DNA from: Galaxea fascicularis
Lineage: Eukaryota > Cnidaria > Anthozoa > Scleractinia > Euphylliidae
DNA: 64,000 nucleotides
Direction of reading: 5' to 3'
Assembly: GCA_948470475.1 (NCBI GenBank)
Contig: OX419343.1
Coordinates: 19,450,170 to 19,514,169 of the forward strand
The notes under the pieces were generated by a model. The model was not told where the DNA came from. It did no database searches and saw only the letters and a program-made list of their open reading frames with translations. Below are positions 52,396 to 64,000 of this stretch, piece by piece. The position numbers and the translations under genes were made by a program. The number at the start of each line of letters is the position of its first letter. The stretch's first letter is position 1.

Positions 52396-53954
52396 ACGTA
52401 AAATTTTAAAAATTCGTAGAGAAATTTGGTCTTTTTATCAATTAAATAAATAGTGGGGCTTTTCAGGGCCAATGAAACAAATTATACAAATGAAAACAAC
52501 AGAATTAAGAATCCCAACTGGCGGGAGGCAGACCAGTTGGCTATTCACAAATAATTACTGATCCTCATAAAATCCTATAGAGTTCTAAAGTGATGACGTC
52601 ACAAAAATAAAATTTTTGAAATTATGGAATATGATGCCATATTCTTATAAAGCATCCTGAAATTCACAGTAGAGATATAAGGGATCAAAGTTTGATGGCA
52701 TCCCATACAAACCCTTCAAAATTTGTTTCAGTTCCTTCAGTTTAGAACTGACTCAAAATTTGTTGTGGAAAATTTGCTTGCATAATTAAGTAATGTATGG
52801 AACTAATTAAAGATTAATTGTAACATTGAAACAAACGTTAATTTAGGACGAAATGGGTGGGAACATCCTGTGATGTGAACGATTGTGGGACATTTCGTGT
52901 CCTGAATACAAGGGGTGACAGTTATGTAATTGGATTAGTCTAGGTTAAAGTGAAAGTCATGCAGGAATCGGAAATGCAACTAAATGAACAATGGACTTGT
53001 AATGTACAAACTAAATAATTGGGAAATTAAGGATGTACGTAACAGGGTGTAAACTTCCGCTTTACCAGTAAAGTAGATAAATAGAGAAATGTTGTACGTG
53101 TAAGTTAGACGTGAAAAGATCGTGAATGTCACTAGATTGAACGAATGTGTCCGTGAAGTGTGAATAAAGTACCAGAAAGAATACAGCCCTGAGTGTTGAA
53201 CCAGCGAGCGCGGCGATTTTCCAACCGCTGAGGAAATTTCCGCAAAAAAATTAGAGAGATTTATATGGGGCAGTATCAAATTTCAATCCTTTATATTTCG
53301 GCTGGGGATTACAATTAAGAGCTAATTTTTGGCAAGGACCCTTTTTTAAGGATACTCCATTCGAAAATGGTGCCCGATCCCATAATTTCGCAAATTAAAT
53401 TTTTTGTGACGTCACACTTTAGGACTCTATTGTTCTGTCTCTGCATTGTATCAGCGATTTCAGCCTGAGAACTGGGGATACATGTTCAGTGTAATTCAAG
53501 TTTCTGAGGAAAACGGAGTCGGCCCTTTTTGTTAACAGGGAAATTACCAGGGGTAATCCTGAACGAGCTAAAACGCTCAATATTGCAGTGCGCTGGCTGC
53601 ACTGCAATATTTTAAATATTGCAGCTTGCTTGCGGCAATATTTTTAATATTGCAGCCGGCTTGCTATAAACCGCTTTGGTATTTCCTTGTTACTGTTTTC
53701 GCCCGGTATTTTTTTTAGTGGAAATTATCGGATGTCATCGTGGATTGTAGATCTCAACTTAGAAAGGTTCCTAAAATAAATTAATAGACCACAAGAAGTA
53801 CTATTTACGGAGACATACTGGAACGCAAACATGTTTAAATTTTACTAAGTGCGCACCTTACAGTGACAAAGTTTCTTACTTATATGAAATGACAATCTTA
53901 GTACTATTCGTACTAATTACAACTGACTGATAATTATCTTCATTCTGCTTTTCC
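52396..53954. other. Repeat-rich intron, no gene
   Basis: Contains GATGACGTCACAAAAATAAA (52592) and its partner TTTTTTGTGACGTCACACTT (53399), a likely repeat with inverted ends, and three ~20-bp palindromes with AATATTGCAG around 53578-53665. Confidence 0.45.
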
Positions 53955-54950
53955 TCAAATACTTTTTCCCCTAACCCATCTCTTCTTTTTTTCAACATCA
54001 TTGTTAATCAGGTTTTCCTCTTTTTTCTTCGCATCCATTTCAACCGTCTTAGGAATCGTTTCCTGTAAGATTTTACTTTCTTTAAGTGTTGACGAGGTAC
54101 ATTTATACTCCTTAACTCCATCACGTGATCGGTGACCAGTGGTTTCTACAATAACTTGTTCTGGCACACCACCTTTGTACAATCGAGTGGCACAACTTCG
54201 CCGAAGTTAATGATTTGTAAAATGCCCCTCAAATCCTGCTTTTCGCATGATATTCTTTACTACGTTCCCTAAAGTTTCTCTTCCCATCGCTTTATTATAA
54301 TACCACACATCCCCTTTTGACTTTGGCAATGCAGCCCACAAATAAAATGCGTTGTTACTGATTTATTTTGGGACGTGAGACAAGTATTTCTTACACAGCT
54401 CAAATGGGCAACGCAAATGTGCACAATCCACCGTTATTAGTTTTACTAATATCTTCCATATACTGCAAGAATGGCATGACCCGGTTCGTCCTGTTGTAAA
54501 GATAACTGTGAATTTTTAAACCTCAAATTCCTATGTTCCTGCCCAGCCCTCAGAGCAAACTGAATGCCAAAAACCCTGACGAAAGTATAGCAACGTAGCC
54601 CCCCATTCTCACTACCTAAGACCCCGTTTTCCCGCAAATAGTTTTGTTGTTCCTCCGTAGTAAAATTAGCCTTGTTGACAACTATACCTATCCCTTGTCC
54701 GGCTTTTTCTTTCACTTGACAATTCAAAGCAGAATTCAAACTTCTAAATAAACAACCTGTTTTGTCTATCAAAGTTGCATTTCGCTTACATTTCACACGT
54801 AGAAAAAAGTTTGATTGCTACCTATCATTTCATATAAAGTCTTTCCTGGATACTCTTGCCCGTCTTCTTTTCTAACCTCGGCAACAAATCGGGCCAAGGC
54901 AAAATCCAGCTGCTCGTCACCCATTTCATTTAGATCAGTAAGAATCTATC
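53955..54950 (-). pseudogene. Crypton-type tyrosine recombinase (DUF3504-like), decayed
   Basis: Minus strand, read in three frames: GDEQLDFALARFVAEVRKED, then LFRSLNSALNCQVKEKAGQG and FALRAGQEHRNLRF, then NAFYLWAALPKSKGDVWYYN, GFEGHFTNH(stop)LRRSCATRLY and EQVIVETTGHRS. These are the N-terminal, RSGxEHR-type and catalytic H-x-x-R / TGHRS boxes of Crypton-like recombinases. A stop in the NHSLRR-type box and several frameshifts make it inactive. Confidence 0.75.
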
Positions 54951-55659
54951 AACGGTTCGCCACTATAACTCAGTTTAACTACTGCCTCATTTCTCACAAC
55001 CCTCCACTGATCAAAAACTTTCACCACGCTAGCCCATTTTCGACGACTTGCGTAATTGGTTTTCTGAATCTTTGCTCTTCTGAAGAAGGAAAAAACAAGG
55101 AAACCTCTTTCTCAGTGGTTTATAAATGACCGAAACAATAAAGTTAGAAGATTTAATTACCTTCAACAACAGCAGCATTCTCCTACCTCTGGCTCTGCGT
55201 TATGAACATTGCGGATTCGTCTTCCGAAGAATCTTCCATCCAGCTTCGAAACAGGTAGTTGTACACCACGTTATGCCTTGCAACAAACAACTCAAAATGA
55301 CCATATGCAATGCGTTATATACTATGCAAATGCGTTTTCGTCATTTGCGCGCGTGAAATTCCGTTCACACATACACGTGAAAGAAGAAAATTCTCCTGAC
55401 GGGTATGCAAAGTTACATCATCTTTACAAGGTGTTGACAATGACTGAAGGGGGTAATCAAAAAGGATTACGCAATTTCTACCACCTCTATCCAATATATG
55501 CTAATTTAATTGTTGGTGTACCAAAACGTCAATGTGGAAGCGACTGAAATCGTGTGATGTAATGCAGAGAGAAAACAATACGATTTTATGAGGATCAGTA
55601 ATTATAATAGATAATCACTTCGGCTATGCGGCCTCAGCTGCCTGCATCATACCCAATAA

Positions 55660-55805
55660 TGCTGTGAGCCTCAGTTATTATCCATTAAGGATGACCGAGG
55701 AGTTGAACCAGGCACTCACTGAGAACAACACCAGCTAGTGACCAGGGCGGGATTTGAACCCGGGTCACCGCATTGCAAATTCAGTACTCGGCCATCCTGC
55801 CTCCT
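55660..55805 (-). repeat. tRNA-derived SINE fragment
   Basis: On the minus strand GATGGCCGAGTACTGAATTT resembles a tRNA 5' half and CCGGGTTCAAATCCCGCC a T-arm/B box. The body continues to about 55660. It is not a usable tRNA. Confidence 0.65.
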
Positions 55806-55840
55806 ACAATTGATATGGGCTCCAGGAGTTTGGTTTGTGT

Positions 55841-55949
55841 ATGTGAGATCGCTTGGTTGCGAAAGTTCGTAAATTAAGACACACAGAAAACTAACTTAGT
55901 TTTCTGTGTGTCTTAATTTACGAACTTTCGCAACCAAGCGATCTCACAT
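55841..55949. repeat. Near-perfect 109-bp palindrome
   Basis: ATGTGAGATCGCTTGGTTGC... is followed without a loop of more than a few bases by its exact reverse complement ...GCAACCAAGCGATCTCACAT. Arms ~53 bp. Confidence 0.93.
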
Positions 55950-57314
55950 AAAGACAACAAGAGGCCACCATTAGCCTAAACTCGGGCCTGCAAAAGTACA
56001 GTGGTGTTTGGGTTAATTTAGCGGTAAAGTAAAGAAGAGAGAAAAGTCTGTCCTTCTTACATCGCTTATCATGATCTTCGAGTCTGTATGTGGTGAACAT
56101 CCGAACACGGTTTATCTTTATTAGAGGCGGTGACAATGACCACTGGACCATGCAAGCTCAGAACAGCTAATGAGGTGAAAATAGTGTATGGCTTTGCACT
56201 TTGGACTACGTGGTTTGCTTCAACCACTGTAAACAGCGCCACGTGCTTTCTATTATGCATTGCCCAATTACAACACCGCCAAGTGTGCTTTGTATTGTGC
56301 ATTGTGCTGCACAGGAAAAAAAAGACTGAACTCTGACATGATTTATAACTCGGTGCCCTTACGGACCCGAGTAATAACCTTGCCTAAACTAAAGTATTCA
56401 GATAATCATGTTTTTACGCCTGAAAAGCAAACGTGTTTAATTTTCCACTCGGGTAGTTTCTTTGTTGACTTGAACTAAGCACTTTTTTTTTGTACAAATT
56501 TCGCTAAAATTGTCAAGAACACGACGAATCGGTCAGTTAAAGATAAAGCATGGTAAAATTTCACCTTCAAACCTGAAATTCTGCAAATTTTGCAAGGAGG
56601 ATTCGCAGAAGGGTACAAACGCAGTCTGCAGCCCTTGCTATAAATTGAAGTGATCTACGAAGGCACATGTCTTTTCGCTTTCACAAAACCACAATTTGTT
56701 CTCGAAGAATGATTTAAATTTTTTCATGGAAAACGCTTCTTCGGCGATAATATGCTTTACCCTGAGGGGTATCTTCTCCCTCCCTCTCACACCACCACTG
56801 GAAGACATCGAATTAAGTTTCCACAGCAATGGCCGAAAACGCGTCGGCCCGAAGTTTTTCGGAGTTGTAGTACTCGATGCGCATGCGCGAGTTTTGCGAC
56901 ATAGCCCCTTTAATTTAAGAAATATTCTCAAACATAGCATGTTTTCTTTTTCTTTTTTCTTCTTTTTGCTGTCGGAAGTCAATAAAAGTAAGCTACAGAA
57001 AATGTTCTATGAAGCTTTTTCGATATTAATTCATGTTCGATACTGAGAAAATCCCTTTCACGATTCTTAAGTTAAATGGAGACTTACAACTGACTTATAA
57101 TGTAACTGTGAAGGACGTAAAGAAAAAAAAGTATTTAACGAATATCGAGTACTGCCATACCTCATCAGGAAATCAACATCACTTGTTCGAATTGTTTGAA
57201 ATTTCGCGGGTTTCCTTCTAATTCCATTGACAATCATTAAATGTTGTCTCTTTTTACTTTTTCTTAACGTTTTGTTGGCACTTTGACATCTTTAATTTAA
57301 TGTTCCTTGTTTAG
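55950..57314. other. Repeat-bearing intron
   Basis: No gene seen. The open frame on the minus strand at 56638-56982 falls in an interspersed repeat with GCGACATAGCCCCTTTAA. Confidence 0.4.
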
Positions 57315-57541
57315 AGGCCCAGGTGGAAGTGAGGGTGATTACATTGACACCTCAAGCGAAGTTTTTGAAGACCACTTTTTGGGACAACAGTTAAGAGACG
57401 ATCTGTTTAAGGTATTTGCTCGCAGTGGATTTGCCAAGAGAATTTCCGGCGAAGACAAGTTACGTCCATGTCCACTGGGTACCTTTGTCAATTCCTCTGC
57501 CAGTGCGTCTAGTTACCTAACGTGTTTAGAATGTCCAGCAG
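57315..57541 (+). CDS. Host gene exon, cysteine-rich region start
   Basis: 227 bp between TTTAG and GTATGT. Encodes GPGGSEGDYIDTSSEVFEDH..., a hydrophilic stretch with SGFAKRISGEDKLRPCPLGT, then CxxCPA. The first base completes a codon from an upstream phase-2 exon and the last base starts a codon finished by the exon at 61279. The C-P-x-G-x-F...C..CP pattern is a GCC2/GCC3 or ephrin-receptor-like cysteine module. Confidence 0.75.
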
Positions 57542-59774
57542 GTATGTACAGGTTCATGCCAATCACTACAGAGTAACGCTATCAGTGTATTGCTTATGCC
57601 ATCTTCATTCTGTTTGTCTACACGCGCCATGGTGCCAATTCAACACGCAAAGTGTAGAAGTGACGAGATGTTTGACTCCTAATCCCTTTTCAGCAATTCC
57701 AGCGGTTTTGATAAAAGTGTTTTTCAGTACTTCCCTAAATGAGATCTATTCTCTCAAAATCATTGACATAGAAGGCCCATTATATTTGCTAAAATTATGA
57801 AGTGTGGTGAGAAGGAGTGGCTCCTAACTGCTCTCCTAACAGCAGCATTTTAAAAGACGCCGCCATCTAAGATGACGTCAGTCCCATATACCTATATGAG
57901 GGTCGTTGTTGTGGTAATGTATCTTTAACGTTGGTAATCAGGCAGTAAAACGGCTATTCTCTCATTTTGCACTCTCAAATCATATGGAAATTAAAATCGT
58001 ATCGTGTGAACAGTTTATTGGGGCGGGAAAGTGTAACGATAGCTATAACTGGTGTGGCCGAGATCAGGAGATTTTGGTTAAATCGGCAAAGAGTGACAGT
58101 AGATTTTTCCTGAGTTCGTGTGACTTGACAGCTCGTAACAACAATAAACAGGGTAAATTTACTCAGAGCGACTCACTTGTGGCGAGAAAATGGAAAGATT
58201 CTCGTCACAACATCTGCGATACAATTAGTAATACTTTCTAAAGACAGCAATGACTCTCACAGACACTAGATCCACTCGGGTTAATCTCAAGACTCAAAAT
58301 TACCGAAATGAAGATGAAAATCATTTAAATTACCGGTATGTGAAAACGAAATTGGTCTAACAATTACAAGCGAGCAGTTTATTATTTATTTATTTCGCCA
58401 CACAAAAGAAGGAATAAAGAAATGAGTAGCGATAGATTACAGACATGCAAAGGTGGCAAGGAGACCTAAGAGAAACTAGAAAGCTTATGGGCGATTAGGC
58501 CTCCTCGAAATAGGTGCCACAGGTCGAATACAAATGGCGAAGAAACTAAGTTGGACTAAATCCAAAATAAGCGATTTGTCTTTTTTGTACCTCGAGGCCC
58601 AGCAGTAGCTAAAACAATAGATCCTATTCAAAAAAGTTTCACACTAAAAGAAAACAAAATAATCACAGGAATTCTCTAGCAATGCTTACCAAACTGAGGA
58701 TAACATTATTTTGTGCAATTACATGAGATTAACAGCTAGAAGTGCATTTGCAAAATTCATGGTACCTTTGTTCCTCACGCGAGAAATGGCGAATTCTTAA
58801 TTCAGTTGTAACAAATGCAAAACGACAAGAACAGCTAATAGTATAATTATCAAAAAATACATCACTGTATAAAATCAATACGGAAGGTCTGCTGGTACTA
58901 CATAATTCGTGATAACTAAAACAAAGTACTAACTAGCATAAAATTCTACCTTAATTCCAAAGAAACCTTAGTTAAACAGCTTTACTAAATTTTCAAGTAA
59001 AACACAAGTTCAAAATCTGCAAATACGAGGAGACAAGTGAAACTCTCTTGAATTCAGAGGAGAAAAATAATTTACCCATTTTTTATTCTACTTGGTCCGC
59101 GCATTGGGAGGTGTCAGGGGCCCAAAAAATAATAAATATGATTACATTTCCAATACTTTCACCAGATATTAGTGATCGGCTAAAGGTGGCGGACCTTGCG
59201 GGAAAACATCTGAGCGTGACGGAATAAGTCTTACTGAATTAACCTGAGTTAGACGCGTTTTAACCAGTCTTAGAGTCAGCCCTCTTCCCTCAGTTAAAGA
59301 TGTGAAAAGTGCGGCACCCACACTTTAAAAACTGTTCGAAAAATGACTATTCCCAACTCCAAGGTGGGATAAGAGGAACAGATGAAAGAATATTTGAAGA
59401 GAACGTATTACAATACAGTTGAAGCAGAAGTACCATGCTTTTCTTTTGGAGTTCCTTACAAAGAAATCCAAACCTTATTACCACGGGTGGTTTATACTTT
59501 AATTTCTGAGTTCAGTGACTCATGGTTAATTTGATCGTTTACACTCCCAAACCTAAGAATCTGACTGCCTGCTTGCCTGTGTTGCGTTCTCGATAGATAC
59601 AGAAGGAATCACCAGGTTAGGTGCAGAGAGATAGCTGACATCAAATGATGGCATCATAATCTAAAATTAGTAAAGTGGCGGTCATGATCTTGCCCTAAAA
59701 TTTGTTGCATATGTCATAAAATGACTGCAAAACGGTGTCAAGATGTCTTATGAAATCTTTATGATCATCTTTAA
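57542..59774. other. Intron, no gene seen
   Basis: Low-complexity intronic sequence; open frames lack domains. Confidence 0.45.
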
Positions 59775-60528
59775 AGGCCCACATTCGCCCAAAATGCATT
59801 GCGCACCGCTCTCGCTGAATCCTGAATTTCGTGTTACACGAAATTTACAGAGACGTCGAAGATCTTTTACCATCGTCTTTTTTCATTACAATCCTGCACA
59901 TATATTTTAATCCGCCTGTGTAAATACGTTCCCTGTTTATCATTCTATAGTTTTCCTGTGTTATTTTGTATATATTCGGTGTATATTTGTAAAATTAGTC
60001 GCTTGAAGCCGACGAGTGCAAGACGAGATGGCGGCCTTTTCACACCGTCGAGTAGGAAGACCAAAGTTACCGGGCTCCTTGAAGTCGATTCGTTTGAGAG
60101 AGTCCGTTTTCAACATCTGGAGAGAAAGAAAAAATTCTCTCGGCTTCGAAGAAAGAACCGACAGCGAGTTTGCGGAATTCCTGTTACATCGAAGGTGAGT
60201 TCTTGACTGCATGCATGCACAACAAAACACGCCGGAAAAAAATTCACATTAGATCAATGTGTTTGATGCGTAAGTGTTACCTCGGCCGTAATGTCAACTT
60301 CTTCTTCTTCCTCAATTGACACTTCTTCAACAATTGTAAAAATTTCTCCTTAAATTGTCCTCCATTGTGAGCAAACAACAATTGATTGTTTCCTCTGGGC
60401 AGGAGTCGAAGAGGAAACCCGCGCGAACAGCTTGAGTGCGTTCAGCCAATCAGATCACGCGTTTAGACAATAAAGAGATTCAAAATAAAAACAAACGACC
60501 GCAATTACTCTTGGATGAAGGTGGGCCT
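59775..60528. mobile_element. TTAA-flanked, Kolobok-like non-autonomous element
   Basis: Perfect inverted ends AGGCCCAC / GTGGGCCT flanked by TTAA on both sides (59771-59774, 60529-60532), giving TTAAAGGCCCAC...GTGGGCCTTTAA. TTAA targets and short ends starting AGG fit Kolobok; piggyBac is the alternative. It carries one coding exon (60028-60194). Confidence 0.65.
60028..60194 (+). CDS. Putative first coding exon inside the Kolobok-like element
   Basis: ATGG in good context starts AAFSHRRVGRPKLPGSLKSI, then RLRESVFNIWRERKNSLGF and TDSEFAEFLLHR, followed by a GTGAGT donor at 60195. I have seen similar RPKLPGSLK...EFAEFLLH segments in cnidarian transposon-linked proteins but cannot name the domain. 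No acceptor exon is identified. Confidence 0.45.
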
Positions 60529-60532
60529 TTAA

Positions 60533-61278
60533 GATGACAGAGCTGGGCCGATCTTTTTTTAACTCAGAAAATGGCTAGCTATGCCCATTTCCGATGTGTA
60601 GGTGTGAAGCTGATTTTCACTTCCCTTGCTCGATCCTACGCTCCTTCGATTCCTATTAAACAATTTGTACATCCGCTGACCAGTGCATAACGCTTGACAT
60701 GTGTTTTAAACTAAAATCCAACCATTAAACTGTAAAACGAAATCAGATTACGATCATGAGAACGGCTAAATAAGAACAAGTTTCATCAAGATACTACAAA
60801 AGACTAACAAAAGATATAGAAAAGAGGTGGAACTTGTTTCTCATAAATTTGTCGGGGTAAGCGGATCAGATAGAGGAATACTTGAAAAAGACTGTTGCAA
60901 TAAAATTGACCCCACCGAAGACTCCTCATGCGTAAAATGTAACGCAATGCCAAGTGTCACTCTTTGCTTTTGGAGCTTCCAGATTTTTCGAGTTCAGTGG
61001 TTCATATTATCCTGATGCTTAAGTAAACATCGTGCTCCTTTTGGTGGATTTGAAACTTAATTTGCAGCCGCAATTTTTGTAGTATAGTGAATTTTTAGTG
61101 TACTTTAATTCAGGAAATGTGTCATGAACGAGAATTATTAAACTTGAGAAACGTATATGATTTAAAGAGCAGTTCGCCCATAAGCAGTCTCGCGGGATGA
61201 CTGATATCTTAAGAACCTTTCCACTGATGTGATAAGTAAATATTCTGAAGTGACTAAATCTTATCAATGACCTCACAG
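60533..61278. other. Intron, no gene seen
   Basis: Intronic sequence before the next cysteine-rich exon. Confidence 0.45.
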
Positions 61279-61404
61279 GTGGATTTTATTCAGACACGAA
61301 GGCTTTTGCTGGTGAGAGCTGCCGAAAGTGTTCCAATGGCACTTTCGTCCACTACAATAAAGCACCTGGAAAAAGCAAGCATGACTGCATTTCCTGCCCA
61401 GAAG
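61279..61404 (+). CDS. Host gene exon, cysteine-rich (GCC2/GCC3-like) module
   Basis: 126 bp between CACAG and GTATAA. Encodes GGFYSDTKAFAGESCRKCSN, GTFVHYNKAPGK and HDCISCPEG. Phase joins exactly to the exon ending at 57541. These C..C...C..CP modules follow LRRs in large cnidarian receptor-like proteins. The gene continues past the window. Confidence 0.8.
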
Positions 61405-61743
61405 GTATAAATTTTAAGGTTTAACTACAATGCTTTTATAAGGTTCTTTAAGTGCTACATATTCACCTTTATAAAAGTTTTATCTTTTCCCTTCGATGTA
61501 AATTTCTAAGTAATGTTTCAGCAGGACCTACTGTTAAACTCCACATAGAACCTCTGCAGATTTTTAACAGAAAAATTAACGATAGCAATGACGTTCGACG
61601 ACCACATCTCATTATTGTCAAATGTCATCGTTGCCATTTATGTTAATTTATTTAATTCAACATTCGACAATCATTACACGAGGTCGTCCAAACATCATGT
61701 ATGACTTTTGTCGTTAATTGTTCTTTAAAACATTTGTGTGACC
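61405..61743. other. Intron, no gene seen
   Basis: AT-rich intron. Confidence 0.45.
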
Positions 61744-61765
61744 TCGCGATACCGGTGCGATGCTT

Positions 61766-61798
<33 letters not shown>

Positions 61799-62145
61799 CA
61801 GCTGGTCAATTGTCGGTTCATATGTTCCCGTGAAAGGGATGAATGTAAATGATGTATGTGAAGTAAATCATATGTGAACTGCAGAAATGAAATCAAGTGA
61901 AGGATGATCCTCGTAGCTGTCCTCCGTTTTTTCCAGGCTTCTTTACGCAATTGCATAAATTGCGATTACAACTGCGAGGATCATCCTTCACTTGATTTCA
62001 TTTCCGAAGTTCACATGTAATTTATTTCATATGCATCATTTACATTCATCCTTTTCACGGGAACATATGAACCCACAATTGACCAGCTCCCAACGTCAGT
62101 GGTTTCATAGCTCAGTTGGTTAGAGCATCGCACCAGTATCGCGAG
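61744..62145. repeat. Inverted pair of tRNA-derived SINE-like repeats
   Basis: Left arm 61744-61913 and right arm 61975-62145 are imperfect reverse complements, each with a tRNA-like head and a tail with GAGGATCATCCTTCACTT. The central ~60 bp include CAATTGCATAAATTGCGATT. Confidence 0.8.
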
Positions 62146-62174
62146 GTCACGGGTTCAAACCGCGTTGAAGTCCT
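62101..62174 (+). repeat. tRNA-Thr(AGT)-like SINE head
   Basis: A-box TAGCTCAGTTGG, B-box GGTTCAAACC; the anticodon loop position reads AGT. The acceptor stem and T stem contain mismatches (GGTTTCA against TGAAGTC), so I read it as a SINE head, not a functional tRNA. Confidence 0.6.
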
Positions 62175-64000
62175 GCATTTTTTTTTTTTAGGCTTCTTTA
62201 CGCAATTACATAAATTGCGATCACTACTGCGAGGATCATCCTTCACTTCATTTGTTTCTTTGCTATGTTCAGAAATTACCCCAACACAATCTCAGTTCAC
62301 ATTCTTTGAAAGTTTTTTCATTTCTAGAACTGAGGAGAAAACATCAGCTTTTGCTTTATGCCTACCACAGCTCAAGCCTGCAGACACAAAACCTTGATGT
62401 TCTCCATGTTCACATTCTTGATCCAAAGAACTAAGGTCTTCAATCGCTTGTGCTAACCCATTGAGTCCTTAAAGCGCACATAAGCGCTCATTTGGAACCA
62501 ATTCCTTTGTACCATTTGTTACGTTATCATTTTCAACGGTCTTGGACGAACTTTGAAAATCAACTTGCGCGGGATGACGGGATCTTTTAAACCGTACCCA
62601 AACGAGCGCCATTTAGTGAAACGAGGCAGAGAAAAACGCAAAAAAGCAATGTAACTTTTACCAGATATCTTGTTCCACTACTCGCTCGAGCTTCGTCCTT
62701 TAAAATAATTTCACGATCCTTCGGCTTCTCACAAAAACTTTTTCCCCCGAATTGAAGCCTAGTGAATGTCCAACAAAAGAACAAAAGGGGAAAGAAAAGG
62801 AAAACAAGCGCGCAGGAGAGAAAGCGAAAGGTAAAAGTCGAGAAAGCAGTCAAGCTTTTCGAAATTTTGCGTTTTGCGCATGCCCGAACTTGACACCAGA
62901 AACAAAAGCTGGCTTTTTGCTCGACTTCCAAACAACGTTTTGGGCAGAGTGGGTTCTTTTTGGGTAAACAAAGACCAGAAAATGGCTCGACTAGCTTCAA
63001 ATGGCGTAAATCGACTAAAGGGTTTGAAGGCTTAGGTAATACACGGTAAAGTGATCTCGCTGCAGCTCTATGAGCATTCGTCTCTGGTACGTGACTCCAA
63101 CTCTTTGTCACCCACAACGAGATGGAAGAGTCCGAGAGCCTATAAGATTGAATTGTCTCTGCATCACAACCAAATCCATGCAACTGGGACACTCATTTTC
63201 ATAATGACGGATAAGGCTAATTCAAGACTCTATACATGGCCAGAAATCTCGGACATCACATTTCGTGCGACTTACATTCACGCTGTCGCGTAATGGCCTT
63301 AACCGCTGATTGCAGCAGTGACCTCCGGGCTCGTATTTTTAGGACAGATCGAGGGGTGAAATACAAACATGTTTATGGTGAAATGAACGCCGCTGGCTGG
63401 CGGTATTGCCAAAACGAGCAATGGCCGACAAAATCCACGAAAAAAGCTATCGAACGATGATTTTTGAGGGACATTTGAGGCACATTTAGCCGAGATATCG
63501 CTTGTTGAACTCCGAGAACGAACTTCCGGTTTACATGTATTGTACATCGCAGCTTTACTTCTTTTTTAGTAAGGAAATGGAACGGATTAGTTTTCTTGAA
63601 TCTCCTCGAGAATCACGTTGTTTTTAATACCAAATATGCAGGATTTGTGTGCGAGAATACGGAGCTAAGAGCGGGACTTTGTTGTCTTCTTCTTCATGGG
63701 ACGAACGTGGATCTGCGTGACATGTTGACCTTCCCGTGATCTTATTTCATTTTGTACGGTTTTTAGCAGCCGAAGAGAAAGGTACGTTTACGAGCTGAAG
63801 ATCTGTTTTTTTATTCTGAAAATAGCGAGCTATCTGCATTTTTTGACTCGATTTTGGCAATTTGCATAGCGACTTTAGATTTCCGATTATTTGCCAGCAA
63901 ATATATTGTCTTCGCTTCTTTTTTCACTGATTTATAAAGTTTTGACTGGAACTGAAATTGCAAATTGACATCCTTCCGAAAGAAAGGTATGGAATTCGTT
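62175..64000. other. No gene seen
   Basis: Holds a second partial SINE tail (62190-62250). A 201-codon minus-strand frame (62587-63192) has no ATG at its start and no domain; its sequence looks like an interspersed repeat. Confidence 0.4.

Noticed and set aside
56638..56982. 114-codon minus-strand frame
   Set aside because: Falls in a repeat whose end word GCGACATAGCCCCTTTAA recurs at 51766.
62101..62174. Functional tRNA-Thr gene
   Set aside because: Acceptor and T stems have mismatches and it sits in an inverted SINE pair.
62587..63192. 201-codon minus-strand frame
   Set aside because: Begins with GTG, no domain, resembles interspersed repeat sequence.

Overview
The window is animal nuclear DNA, most likely from an anthozoan cnidarian such as a stony coral. 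The evidence is a large host gene built from single-repeat leucine-rich-repeat (LRR) exons of about 72 bp followed by cysteine-rich exons, embedded in a dense mix of transposons (Polinton, Ty3/Gypsy, Merlin, Crypton, Penelope, LINE, hairpin MITEs, tRNA-derived SINEs). The species call is an inference; no ribosomal or mitochondrial marker is present.

The main content is two copies of one family of virus-like Polinton/Maverick elements. Copy A fills 1-11658 (its outer left ~70 bp lie outside the window). Copy B is complete at 26196-42736, with 6-bp target duplications (TGCATT) and termini AGTAGTAA...TTACTACT. Both carry the same minus-strand block: a 96-aa protein, a 70-aa protein with an N-myristoylation motif, a retroviral-type integrase with chromodomain, two paralogous 284/294-aa proteins, a pX-like core protein, a 442-aa capsid-like protein, an adenain-like protease, a packaging ATPase, and 146-aa and 182-aa proteins. 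Genes abut or overlap by ATGA, like an operon. Neither copy has a protein-primed DNA polymerase B, or room for one. Copy A looks nearly intact; only the 182-aa gene is broken. Copy B is broken in the integrase (5.2-kb insertion), the 294-aa gene (stop) and the 146-aa gene (frameshift), and its ATPase has lost the first Walker B aspartate. The two copies also show opposite end rearrangements: in A the right end has been copied onto the left end; in B the left end, with a whole gene, has been copied onto the right end.

Other regions: 11659-12241 is the 3' part of a Merlin transposase gene into which copy A inserted. 13971-18530 is a 1.76-kb unit repeated 2.6 times, two units each carrying one LRR exon. 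19993-24530 is a complete-ended Ty3/Gypsy element with 83-bp LTRs. 33870-39035 is a transposon made mostly of two satellite arrays sitting inside copy B's integrase. 43445-44703 holds Penelope and LINE remnants. 49629-51756 holds four further LRR-type exons. 53955-54950 is a decayed Crypton-type tyrosine recombinase. 57315-57541 and 61279-61404 are cysteine-rich exons whose phases fit each other. 59775-60528 is a TTAA-flanked Kolobok-like element carrying a short coding exon. 61744-62174 is an inverted pair of tRNA-derived repeats. The LRR and cysteine-rich exons are all on the plus strand and phase-compatible, so they probably belong to one receptor-like gene of more than 45 kb whose introns took in the Gypsy element and Polinton copy B.
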